DNA from: Candidatus Trichofilum aggregatum
Lineage (GTDB): Bacteria > Chloroflexota > Anaerolineae > Promineifilales > Promineifilaceae
Direction: 5' to 3'
DNA length: 64,000 nt
Assembly: GCA_016716885.1 (NCBI GenBank)
Contig: JADJUV010000022.1
Location: 1-64,000 of the forward strand
Part shown: positions 9,404 through 18,067 of the stretch, piece after piece
How the letters are laid out: each line of letters opens with the position of its first letter
How positions within the stretch are numbered: the stretch's first letter is position 1
Notes under the pieces: model-generated
The model's input: only the letters and a program-made list of their open reading frames with translations
Databases searched by the model: none
Told to the model about the DNA's origin: nothing
Position numbers and translations under genes: made by a program

Positions 9404-10398
9404 ATGACAGAGTTGTGTATGACACCCAATTACCCGCAGCGTATTCATTTAGCCCATTTGCCCACCCCTTTGCAACCCCTAGATAGATTAACGCGCCATT
9501 TGGGTGGCCCGCGCCTGCTCATTAAACGGGATGATCAGACCGGTTTAGCCGGTGGGGGTAATAAAACGCGCAAGTTGGAATTCCTGCTAGCCGAAGCGTT
9601 GGCTCAGGGATGTGATCATGTCATTACGGTGGGCGGGCCTCAAAGCAATCATTGCCGCCAGACCGCGGCCGCGGCCGCGCATTGTGGTCTTTCCTGTAGC
9701 CTGGTTTTTAATGGGGAAGCCCCCGCCACCCTCACCGGCAATCTACTTCTCCACAAACTTCTCGGCGCGCATCTGTACTGGTCGGGGGCGCGGCCGCGGG
9801 CCGAACGTCTGCTAGAAGTGGTAGCCGAGGTCAAAAGATGGGTCGCAACCCGTTTGTGATTCCCTTGGGTGGCTCTAATGTGATGGGGGCCGCCGGGTAT
9901 GTGCTGGCGATGGAAGAGATGATGGGGCAGATCGCGGCCGCGGATCAAAACGTAGATTTTATTGTGTTAGCCAGTAGCAGTGGCGGAACCCAGGCCGGTA
10001 TTACTCTGGGGGCACACATTTACGGCTTTCGGGGGCAGACCATCGGCATTAGCATAGACCATGAAGCTACCGACCTGAAGATGCAGGTGGCCGCTCTGGC
10101 TACGGCCACCGCCACCCATTTGGGGTTAGGCACGATCTCCGTGATAGACCAGGTGGAAGTCAACGACGATTACCTGGGTGATGGTTATGGCATTCTGGGG
10201 GAAGTAGAACGCGAAGCCATTCAGTTGATGGCCCAGCAAGAAGGCATTTTGCTTGATCCTGTCTACACAGGTCGAGCGATGGCCGGATTGATTGATTTGA
10301 TTCGGTGGGGAGCTTTTACCCGGCGACAGACGGTGCTGTTCTGGCATACCGGCGGCACGCCGGCCCTCTTTGCCTACGGCGAGAAGCTTCTCAGATAG
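9404..10398 (+). CDS. D-cysteine desulfhydrase / ACC deaminase family PLP enzyme (frameshifted)
   Basis: This is a tryptophan-synthase-beta-like PLP enzyme. RIHLAHLPTPLQPL, LLIKRDDQTGLAGGGNKTRK (PLP lysine in GGNKTRK), VTVGGPQSNHCRQTAAA, VIPLGGSNVMGAAGY and SSSGGTQAG are all typical of the D-cysteine desulfhydrase/1-aminocyclopropane-1-carboxylate deaminase family, which releases ammonia from D-cysteine or ACC. The frame breaks near 9832-9838 (AAAAG): upstream reads EVVAEVKR, downstream resumes at GRNPFVIPLGG. The repaired length is about 330 residues, normal for the family. I favour the ATG at 9404 or 9419; neither has a clear ribosome site. Substrate preference cannot be settled from motifs. 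Confidence 0.82.
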
Positions 10399-10464
10399 CT
10401 GTTTGCGCGAGGGAAGTTTCGGTTTGGGTGGGGGTTGTGAATTGCCACTTCAGCGGGAATCCCT

Positions 10465-11100
10465 ATGAGTTCGTATGACATTCTGGACCAAAGTTATAGC
10501 CGTGTGGCTGAAGAATATGCGACGCGTATTTTTGCTGAGTTGCAACATAAGCCGCTGGATCGGCAACTGCTGAACCGGCTGGCTGAGCGGACCCGCGGCC
10601 GCGGGCTGGTGTGTGATCTGGGGTGTGGGCCAGGGCAAGTTGCCCGGTATTTGTCTGAGCAAGGGGTAACGGTGATGGGGTTGGACGCGGCCGCGGGCAT
10701 GATAGCTCAGGCGCAACAGTTAAACCCAGGCATCCCTTTTGTCCAAGGAGATATGTTAGCCCTGGATGTTCCAGATTCGGCCTGGGCCGGCATAGCTGCT
10801 TTCTACTCCCTCATTCACATTCACCGCCAGCAACTTCATCACGTATTAACCGAACTCAACCGTGTTTTACAACCCGGGGGCCTGTTATTGGTCTCTTTCC
10901 ACATCGGTTCCGAGACTCTGCATCTGACTGAGTGGTGGGAACAACTGGTTGACCTGGATTTCCATTTCTTCCAACCGGCCGAAATGGCCCATTTTTTGGA
11001 GCAGGCCGGGTTTGTGCTTGAAGAAACGATTGAACGCGAGCCATATCCTGAGGTTGAACACCCAAGTCGCCGCTGTTATATCCTGGCGCGTAAATCCTAA
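10465..11100 (+). CDS. Class I SAM-dependent methyltransferase
   Basis: 211 residues. Motif I is VCDLGCGPGQVARYL (about 48-62), the acidic motif is VMGLDAAAGMIAQA, and QGDMLALDVPD and LNRVLQPGGLLLVSFH are the later motifs of the Methyltransf_11/25 type. It lies 66 bp downstream of the PLP enzyme on the same strand. The acceptor substrate is not evident. Confidence 0.82.
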   Translation: MSSYDILDQSYSRVAEEYATRIFAELQHKPLDRQLLNRLAERTRGRGLVCDLGCGPGQVARYLSEQGVTVMGLDAAAGMIAQAQQLNPGIPFVQGDMLALDVPDSAWAGIAAFYSLIHIHRQQLHHVLTELNRVLQPGGLLLVSFHIGSETLHLTEWWEQLVDLDFHFFQPAEMAHFLEQAGFVLEETIEREPYPEVEHPSRRCYILARKS

Positions 11101-11118
11101 CCTGGACAAACCAGAAAA

Positions 11119-11420
11119 TTTATCCGCCGATTAACGCCGATTTTCGCTGATTATAGAATCGGTGTTAATCCCAAAATCTGCGGATAATTTTCTTGTTAAC
11201 TGTACAAGAAGTTAACTTGGAAGGTAGTAGCCTGGACAAGCCAGAACCACAGAGGTTTTGCCACGAATTAAACGAATTATCACGAATAAGGAATTCGACA
11301 GTGGCGTTTTTTGTTGGCCCCGGGAGGCCGAGGACAGGGGGGGGAAAAGGGATTTTGGGGGGTTTCCAAACCAGAGTCAAGTAAGGAAATAAAAATTCGT
11401 GTTAATTCGTGGCAGATCTT
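11119..11420. repeat. Short interspersed repeats in spacer
   Basis: Two word-like repeat groups fill the 11101-11457 gap. One is 11119-11197 (TTTATCCGCCGATTAACGCC, inverted by GGTGTTAATC and TCTGCGGATAA). The other is an inverted pair, CCACGAATTAAACGAATT (11262-11279) and AATTCGTGTTAATTCGTGG (11394-11412). Between them a G-rich patch (11311-11362) has several inflated G runs. No gene is seen. Confidence 0.5.
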
Positions 11421-11457
11421 CTTGTTAACCTGAATTCCCAAAGAGCCAACTTAAAAT

Positions 11458-11796
11458 ATGATTGAAGATAAATTTTCGACGTATCAGCGCGAATCGCGCA
11501 AGACTTGGGGTGTCATTCCTATGAATCACCCTATTGTTTATCCGACGCTGGGACTGGTTAATGAAGCCGGGGAACTGGCGGGGAAGATCAAAAAAATCTT
11601 CCGTGACAAAGAGGGTGTTATTGGTGAGGAAGACCGGCAGGCCCTCAAACATGAATTGGGGGATGTGTTGTGGTATTTGACGCAGATTTGTACGGAGTTG
11701 GACCTGACGCTGGAAGATGTGGCGGAGGCGAATCTGGAGAAGTTGTTTTCGCGGCTGGAACGCGGCCGCATTCGGGGCGAAGGGGATAATCGGTAG
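11458..11796 (+). CDS. MazG-like nucleotide pyrophosphohydrolase
   Basis: 112 residues. GLVNEAGELAGKIKK and HELGDVLWYLTQICTELD form the EExxE/ExxD metal-binding core of the all-alpha NTP pyrophosphohydrolase superfamily. It is shorter than two-domain MazG, like the single-domain house-cleaning members that hydrolyse non-canonical NTPs to NMP and PPi. Start is the ATG at 11458; the upstream ribosome site is weak. Confidence 0.8.
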   Translation: MIEDKFSTYQRESRKTWGVIPMNHPIVYPTLGLVNEAGELAGKIKKIFRDKEGVIGEEDRQALKHELGDVLWYLTQICTELDLTLEDVAEANLEKLFSRLERGRIRGEGDNR

Positions 11797-12260
11797 GAAT
11801 TTATCCGCAGATTTCTTCTTGGCGTTCTCGTCTTTGGGTTTTTGGAGGGTTTGCGGCGACGGTTTATCGTTGGTGAGAATGTCGGGGCGGGTGGTGGGGG
11901 TGCCCGGGGGGGGGGGGGGGGGGGGGGGGGATCTTGCCGGGGGAGCGCCGTTAAGTATGTGCAACAAATGGTCTGCGGGGGGTTTCGGGCGGTCGGCCCA
12001 TGGTTCACTACCCAGAAAAGCGGGGGTTTCTTTTTTGCCCATTTCCTGCGCCCTGGGGTTAAGGTTGCCGTCAAAATTGATCCCCAGGACAAAAACCGGG
12101 TGGTGCTCAATGACACCATACCAGATATTGTGCAACGCAATCCCCAGCTACGCCGCGACAGTTAGTACCCCTGAGTTCACTGAAAAAATTTCACACAAAG
12201 GCGCGAAGGCGCAAAGTTGATAGAGGAAATTCGTGAAATTCGTGGCAAAAATCATATGGG
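11797..12260. other. Spacer with G25 run and a possible gene remnant
   Basis: The spacer contains an uninterrupted run of 25 G at 11906-11930. After it, the plus strand has an open frame ending VVLNDTIPDIVQRNPQLRRDS then a stop at 12163-12165; this looks like the natural C-terminus of a protein I do not recognise, with no visible start. Short repeats (CAAAGGCGCGAAGGCGCAAAG and AAATTCGTGAAATTCGTGG) lie at 12193-12245. The base order around the G run may be unreliable. Confidence 0.35.
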
Positions 12261-14386
12261 TTAGGGCCGTTGTAACAGGGGCAAGAAGAGGTTGAAAAGT
12301 GGCGTGTCCCACACCTGTAATTTCACAATGAAGATGTCATAGTCGCCGTTGAGGGTGGTGTTGTAGGCGCCAGGGGTGACGGGAAAATCGGCCGAGCGGG
12401 TGGAGCCGGAAAGGATGAGTGTGCCCCCTGGCCCGACCAACACCCCACTGCCTTCGTCCTCATCTTCACCACCAAGAAAGGTACTGTATTGAATGGTTGT
12501 CGCGGCCGCGTTCAGTACCGTCACAAACGCATCCCGTGGCCCCCCCAGTGTGTCATCAAACGCATCCCCAGTAATAGGAAAACCCGGTGCAGGCGACTCC
12601 GTGCGTCCGGTTACTAAAATTCTGCCATCGTCTGCCATAGTTAAGCCATGCCCCCGATCCTCATTTGCGCCACCTAAAAAGGTGGAAAAAACCAGACTAT
12701 TGCCCGTGTTATTCAGTTGGGTAATAAAACCATCATAGTCGCCATTGGGCGTTTCGTCGTAGGCTCCGCCGTGGTGGGAAAGGGGTTAGGACAGGGGCAA
12801 AGGGTTGTGCCTGTCAACGTCACCCGACCATCGTTATGTAAAACCAGACTGTTGCCTCGATCTTCGTTGTCTCCCCCGATGAAGGTGCTATAGCTCAGAC
12901 TTGAGCCACTGCTGTTCAAGCGGGTGACAAACACATCAAACACACCACTAAATGTTTCATCCCAGGCCCCGCTGGTGGTAGGGTAGTTAGTTGAGTTGGT
13001 CCAGCCAGTAATAGTGGCCTGACCATCGGCCGTTACCCCGATGGCCTGACCCTGCTCCTGAGTATCTCCACCCAGGAAGGTGCTGTAGAGAATGGCTGTG
13101 CCCGTGGGATTTAGCTTGGTGACAAAGGCATCACGGGCGCCATTGTGGATGCCATCATAAGCCCCGGCCGTGGTGGGAAAATCAAGCGACCAGGTTTGCC
13201 CGGTCACATAAAAATTACCCGCGCTGTCCTGCGCCAGACTGCGTAACCCATCCAGGTCTGCCCCGCCCAGGAAGGTGCTGTAAAGCAGAGAAGCCCCATC
13301 CGCGGCCACTTTGAGGAAAAACGCTTCGCCATCATCAAAAGTGTTATCCAGAGCATCCGGGGTGAGGGGAAAGTCAAAGGAGTTGGTTTCACCGACTACG
13401 TAGGCTTCACCGGCGTTGTTGACGAGAAGGTCGTAGCCCCAGTCGGGTTGGTTGAAGGCGGAGGGGTTGATATGAATGGCGTAGGCCAGGTCACTGCCAT
13501 CGGGCAGGAGTTTGGTGATGATAACGTCAATGCCGTGTTGGGGAGTGAGGCCCGGTTCCGTGGGGAAGACGGGTGATTCGGTATAACCGGTGGTGTAAAT
13601 GTTGCCCTGTGGGTCCAGGGCAATGGCGTGAGGTACATCCGGCAAAACATCTTCACCGCCAATGAAGGTGCCGAAGATGAGGGGAGAACCGGAAGAAGCG
13701 TACTGAGTACTGAGTACTGAGTACTGAGAGATGAGTGCTGAGGGCTGAGTGCTGAGGGGGATGTTGAGTTCGTTGGTGGCACTCGTGATGTTAAGTTGCA
13801 GGGGGGTGGGGCTGGTGGGAAGGGGCCAGGTGAGTGAGCCAGCGGGGGTGAGGAAATGAAGTTCGCGGCCGCGCTGTTGCACCTCATCGGCTCCCTCTAC
13901 TTGCATGGTTATCTGGGTTACGTCACCGGTGGCTACCCACTCTGTCACCAGTTGACCATGTTGCCCGGTCAGGCGTAAATCGGCCCCCGGAACCAGGTCA
14001 TGCACCAGGACACCGCCCCAAACTGGGACGCCCCCTTGCCATTGTTCGGGATCCTGCCCGTGGAAATAAGAGACAACGGTTTCTTGTGGGTCAAATGGTT
14101 CCCAGCGCGCGGCCGCGTTCAGCCCCGAAAAACTGAGGTGGATGTTGATCTGACCCTGTTCAGGGGTGGTGCGAGTGAGCCACAGGCCATCGTCGGTGAG
14201 CCAGAGAACGCCATCACGGGTGGTGGCCTGGAACCGGGCCGAACTGGGCCACTGCCCCTCGTTGGCAATGAAGCGGACGGATGAATCGGTGGGAAGCGTG
14301 GGCGTCGCGGCCGCGACGCCCTTATTCTGTGCTCCAGGTAAAAGAAGCAAGAGATAAATCAAGATGAACGAGAACTGTTTAAGCAT
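12261..14386 (-). CDS. Secreted SBBP beta-propeller repeat protein (frameshifted)
   Basis: The protein begins with a signal segment (FILIYLLLLLPGAQN). An N-terminal domain follows with RFIANEGQWPSSARF, typical of SBBP proteins. From about residue 230 there are repeats with the pattern DAFVTKLNPTGT, ILYSTFLGG, GNFYVTGQT and FPTTAGAYD, the SBBP beta-propeller signature. The frame breaks near 12766: one missing G restores GAYDE and joins the last repeats, which end at 12261. The repaired length is about 708 residues. A short tandem repeat (13700-13757) is translated in frame as a Ser/Gln-rich linker, QYSVLSTQYASS, just before the first propeller repeat. Likely exported; role unknown. Confidence 0.8.
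13700..13757. repeat. Tandem 7-mer repeat (TACTGAG family) inside a gene
   Basis: Four TACTGAG units are followed by degenerate TGAGTGC/GGCTGAGTGC units. It lies in frame in the SBBP gene at the domain boundary. The same family is at 15452-15498 in the neighbouring GT39 gene. Confidence 0.8.
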
Positions 14387-14395
14387 AATGGGCCT

Positions 14396-14449
14396 CGTGA
14401 TGCGTGATGCGTGATGCGTAGGTCATATTTTACGCACCACGCACCACGT
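14396..14449. repeat. GATGCGT / CACGCACC spacer repeat
   Basis: Three GTGATGCGT units are followed by an inverted CGCACCACGCACCACG block. Similar blocks lie at 46345-46400 and, shortened, at 15482-15498. Confidence 0.65.
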
Positions 14450-14453
14450 CCGT

Positions 14454-16389
14454 TTACCTTATCTGGATCGTCGTAAGTAGGAAACTATCTCTCATTTCCC
14501 CGGCTGTTTGTATGGGCAGGCGGCTGCTGGGGTCGGTCAGGTCGTACAGCCCCAACAGTAGCGTGTATTTGCCGGGGGGCGTTGGCCGGGATAAGAACGC
14601 CATGATTATCCAACACGGTTTCGCCCGATGTCCAGGTGGTCGTCAGGGCCAACCCACCCCCTGGTTCGCTATCGCGCTGATTAACCAATTGCCCATTGGC
14701 ATCCACCAGATGCAAAAACACTTTATAACGAGTTTCCAGCGGTGTATCTGTCTGCCAGAACAGTGTGATCTGCACGATGTCGCCCGGAGCCAGGTTGGTT
14801 TCGGCCAGCGTGTACCCCAGCAAGGTGATCGAATCGCCAAAACGTAGATTCAACGGGGTATTCATGTCTGTCGCCGGGGTAGAAGGCACGGCATACACCA
14901 CAAAACGCACGTCCCCCACCCACTCGTCTACCGCTTTGAAGGTGTTGGCATCCAACCACCGCTCAACAAACCGGTTGGGGTCTTGTTCAGCTTCACCCCA
15001 AAAAATGGCATAGAGCCGGTCATGTTGGGCGGCGATGGCGTCTAATTCGCCCGCAATGTGGCCTGATCGTGGCCGCCACGGGGGATGGGGTAGGTGGGCG
15101 CGCCCTCGTTGTGGTAGTAGGTGAACACTTCCCACTGGTTGGCGGCGTTGAGAATGATGCCCGCGTTAGGGTGATTGTCGGCGGCGATACGTTGAGCAAT
15201 GGCCCGGTAGTCGGCGCGGGCGTAGGCGGGGTTGAGGGCCATCTCGCGGGTGGCGTAGAGCATGGCGAGGATGAGGATCGCGGCCGCGACCACCCCCACA
15301 CCTCTCGTCACCTTGCCGCGCCACAATACCTGCACCGCCCAGCCCAGCAACAGGGCCAGGGGCGGTATAGCCATGAGCATAAATTTGTAAAACGGCTCCT
15401 TCGTCAGGCCGCCGAGGAGCATGAGGGTGAGGGGAATGAGAAAGGCGAGGAGAGTGCTGAGGGCTGCTGAGTGCTGAGTGCTGGTGCGTGGTGCGTGGCA
15501 GAAGCGGCTGGCGGATTTTGCCAACGGCTAACGGCCAGCGGCTAACGGCCAAAACAACCGCCATCAGCAGTAAGCCAATCGCCACGACAACAACCCATCG
15601 CGCCAGGCTGGGGCTGACGAAGCCGCCGAGCAGCAGCCATTGGGTGCTGTCGGTGAGAAATTGGAGAACGGGGGTGGTGGTGGTGTCGCGGCCGCGGGCC
15701 TGACGCAGAAAAACAGGCAACCAGGGCAAGTAAAGCAAACCGGCGGCGAGTAACGCCAATAACCAATAAAGTAATTGACGATTGACGATTTTAGATTGAC
15801 GATTGAAGAAATCGCGGCCCACAACTACGACCATGACAACGCCATGTACGAGAATAATCGTGGGGAAGAAGTAGTGAGTGTAGAGACCGGCGGTAATGGT
15901 CAGGGCATAAAACGCAAAACTCGAAACTCGAAACTCGAAACTCGAAACTCTCACCCACCGCCACAAAATCAGCGTTGCCAACAGCGCCAGAAACGCCATC
16001 AATGCATACATGCGTGTTTCCTGGCTGTAGTAAATGAGGGCGGGATTCAGGGCCACGAATAGCCCCGCCAACCAGACACCCCATGCCTTTCGTCCCCACA
16101 TCGCTCGCCCCAGAGCAATCGTTACGGCGACCAGTCCCACCCCCACAAAGGCCGAAAAAGAGCGCAAGCCAAACTCGGTGTCACCCACCAGTTCGCGCCA
16201 GCCGCGCAAAATGAGGTAATACAACGGCGGATGAATGTCGCTGGCCGTACCTTCAATGATGAGCGAGAGGGAACGTTCACTGAGGCGGGCACTGTTACCT
16301 TCATCGTTCCAGAACGATTGGGCGTCCAGGTGGTAGAAACGCAAGGCAGTTGCCAGGAGAAGAAGGGTGATCAGCAACCAGTGACCCAT
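14454..16389 (-). CDS. GT39-like membrane glycosyltransferase (three frame breaks)
   Basis: The membrane part begins MGHWLLITLLLLATALRF and carries SFWNDEGNSARLSERS and DIHPPLYYLILRGW, the GT39-type external-loop motifs. About nine membrane segments follow. Frame breaks: within a tandem repeat at 15452-15498; at about 15050-15075; and in a G6 run near 14575-14580, where one added C continues as GKYTLLLGLYDLTD to the stop at 14454. The C-terminal part is a beta-sandwich (ITLFWQTDTP, VFLHLVDANGQLV) like that ending the GT39 gene at 5829-8599. I choose the ATG at 16389, with GGGAG upstream; an earlier ATG at 16497 would translate two repeat units and has no ribosome site. Confidence 0.7.
15452..15498. 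repeat. Tandem repeat at a frame break in GT39 gene
   Basis: GAGTGCTGAGGGCTGC, then TGAGTGCTGAGTGCTG and GGTGCGTGGTGCGTGG. The two reading frames of the GT39 gene exchange inside this array. It belongs to the family at 13700-13757. Confidence 0.7.
15774..15951. repeat. Two further in-gene tandem repeats
   Basis: ATTGACGATTGACGATT with a third unit lies at 15774-15806 and five ACTCGAA units at 15916-15951, both in frame in GT39 and translated as NRQSKIVNRQ and FEFRVSSFAF in cytoplasmic or loop positions. ATTGACG repeats recur between genes at 50633-50665. Confidence 0.75.
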
Positions 16390-16396
16390 TCTGACT

Positions 16397-16475
16397 CCCT
16401 CGCCCTTGAGAGAGAGGGTCGGGGTGAGGGTGTCTCTTGCCCCCTCGCCCTTGAGGGAGAGGGTTGGGGTGAGGG
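16397..16475. repeat. Two REP-like 34-bp direct repeats
   Basis: Units CCCTCGCCCTTGAG...GGGGTGAGGG at 16397-16430 and 16442-16475, 45 bp apart. Each is a hairpin of the 5159-5236 type. They sit between the glycoside hydrolase stop and the GT39 start. Confidence 0.75.
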
Positions 16476-16507
16476 CGTTGGTGTCCGGCTGCGCCATGAA
16501 TCGAACC

Positions 16508-17866
16508 TTATGCTTTATGCTTTGGGGTACACCAGTGGAGCATCAAAAAGAAGAGAAGTGCGCCGCTGCTGAGGGCCAGAATAGGCCGCAAACGCATCCA
16601 GGTGTAGTAGAAATCAGAATGAGGGGTGGGGGGAGACGCGGCCGCGTCCGGCAAATACTCCTTCAGCGCATCATACACCGGCAGGGGGGTAAAATCCGGC
16701 TCCACCAGCCGGAAATAATACATCGGTTGATCTTTTTCCGTGTCGGTGGCCCGTTTGAAAAACCAGGTATTGACCACCCCCACCCAGGGCCACTCCGTCT
16801 GCGCTCGTTCGTAGGCTTCGACCGCGTATTGCGCCTGCACCGCTTCCGTCACCTGCCCAAACACCGGCGGAATGCCATCCGGGGCCACATTCCAGCCCAC
16901 TTCACTGATCCAGATGGGTTTGGCGGCGTCGCCGTTGCGTACCATCACATCACGCAGCAGCAAATTGTGCGGGTAGTTGATGACCGTGGGGCGCAATCGC
17001 TGATCCCCCGCCCCGGAAAATAGCCCGTACCCCTGCGCCGCCAAAATGTCGAAACAGTCCCCGGCTCCGGCGTCGTACATCCGTTGCAGGAAAATCAGGT
17101 CGTTCATGTTGCGACCGTCCATGGCAATGGTGGGAGCCATGGCCCCGGCGATGACGACCACATCCGGGTTGGCTTCTTTGGCCCGCTGGTAGCCGGTGCA
17201 GAGCAGATTCGTGTAGGCAACGGGGTCTACATCTTGTTCGCCCCACTCCGGGTAAATGTTGGGTTCGTTCCACAGTTGGAAGTGGGTGACGCGGCCGCGA
17301 TACCGTCCCACCACCTCGGCCACAAAATCGCCATAATCGGCCACATTATCGGGCGGGGCAAACGCACCGATGACCTCTGGGGCTTGGGCGCGGCTCCAGG
17401 CGGGTGGCGCACTCAACCGGGCGATGATCTCCAGGTCGTTTTGTTCGGCCAGGTCTACGATGTTGTCATATTTGTCCCAGGCGGAAATCTCGCCCACGAC
17501 ATCCAGATGGCGGCGGTCGCTGAAATCCCCTTTGCCGTGTATTTCGATGTCGTACCAGGGGAACTCCTGGCGTAACCAGGCAAACCCGGCCTCGTGAATC
17601 ATCTGCATGGCCTGGTCGCGGACTTCGGGCAGGGCTTCTTGTTCCAGGAAGGTGTTGACGCCAAACGGGGGCCGGGCCGGGTGGGTGGTGATGGCTGAGG
17701 GGGCGAGATGGGGTTGCGGCCGCAGGGCCGAGTACCACCATTGCCACAGGCCGCGCACCTGGGCTACCGGTTGCTCTTCACCGGTCAGATTGGCCAGGGA
17801 TAAGGTGGGGGGCGTGAGGGTGATGATGAGGGTTGCGGCCGCGAGGATAAACAGAACTTTTTCCAC
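16508..17866 (-). CDS. Membrane-anchored glycoside hydrolase (clan A, GH39/GH5-like)
   Basis: 452 residues with a signal/anchor at about 4-26 and a C-terminal membrane helix at about 428-446 (PILALSSGALLFFLML). Between them is a TIM-barrel. HFQLWNEPNIYPEWG contains the Asn-Glu of the clan A acid/base, and PIWISEVGWN near residue 320 offers the nucleophile Glu. AGFAWLRQEFPWYDIE resembles the first barrel strand. This suggests a retaining glycosidase displayed on the cell surface; its substrate is unknown. It lies 119 bp upstream of the GT39 gene on the same strand, so the pair may make and trim a surface glycan. Confidence 0.72.
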   Translation of the reverse strand: MEKVLFILAAATLIITLTPPTLSLANLTGEEQPVAQVRGLWQWWYSALRPQPHLAPSAITTHPARPPFGVNTFLEQEALPEVRDQAMQMIHEAGFAWLRQEFPWYDIEIHGKGDFSDRRHLDVVGEISAWDKYDNIVDLAEQNDLEIIARLSAPPAWSRAQAPEVIGAFAPPDNVADYGDFVAEVVGRYRGRVTHFQLWNEPNIYPEWGEQDVDPVAYTNLLCTGYQRAKEANPDVVVIAGAMAPTIAMDGRNMNDLIFLQRMYDAGAGDCFDILAAQGYGLFSGAGDQRLRPTVINYPHNLLLRDVMVRNGDAAKPIWISEVGWNVAPDGIPPVFGQVTEAVQAQYAVEAYERAQTEWPWVGVVNTWFFKRATDTEKDQPMYYFRLVEPDFTPLPVYDALKEYLPDAAASPPTPHSDFYYTWMRLRPILALSSGALLFFLMLHWCTPKHKA

Positions 17867-18067
17867 ATGTCCCCAATCCTATCTCAGAGAGGGTGAATGG
17901 GAAAATAGGGCACGCGGCCGCAAACTCACCCCGTTCTCGTCTATGGCGCAACGCGTCAACCCATGCTAAACTTGCCCCGTTTTCACCCACTCCTTCTCTG
18001 GTCAGCTCCTTACAACTGTGTTAATCTGCGTCTCCCGTAGATTGTTTTTGAGGAAAGAGGAACCCGT

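Noticed and set aside
11425..12135. 236-codon minus-strand ORF opposite mazG and the spacer
   Set aside because: Proline run comes from the G25 tract, it overlaps a convincing MazG-like gene and resembles no protein.
13700..15951. Tandem repeats considered as CRISPR-like
   Set aside because: Units are 7-10 bp without spacers, and no cas gene is present.
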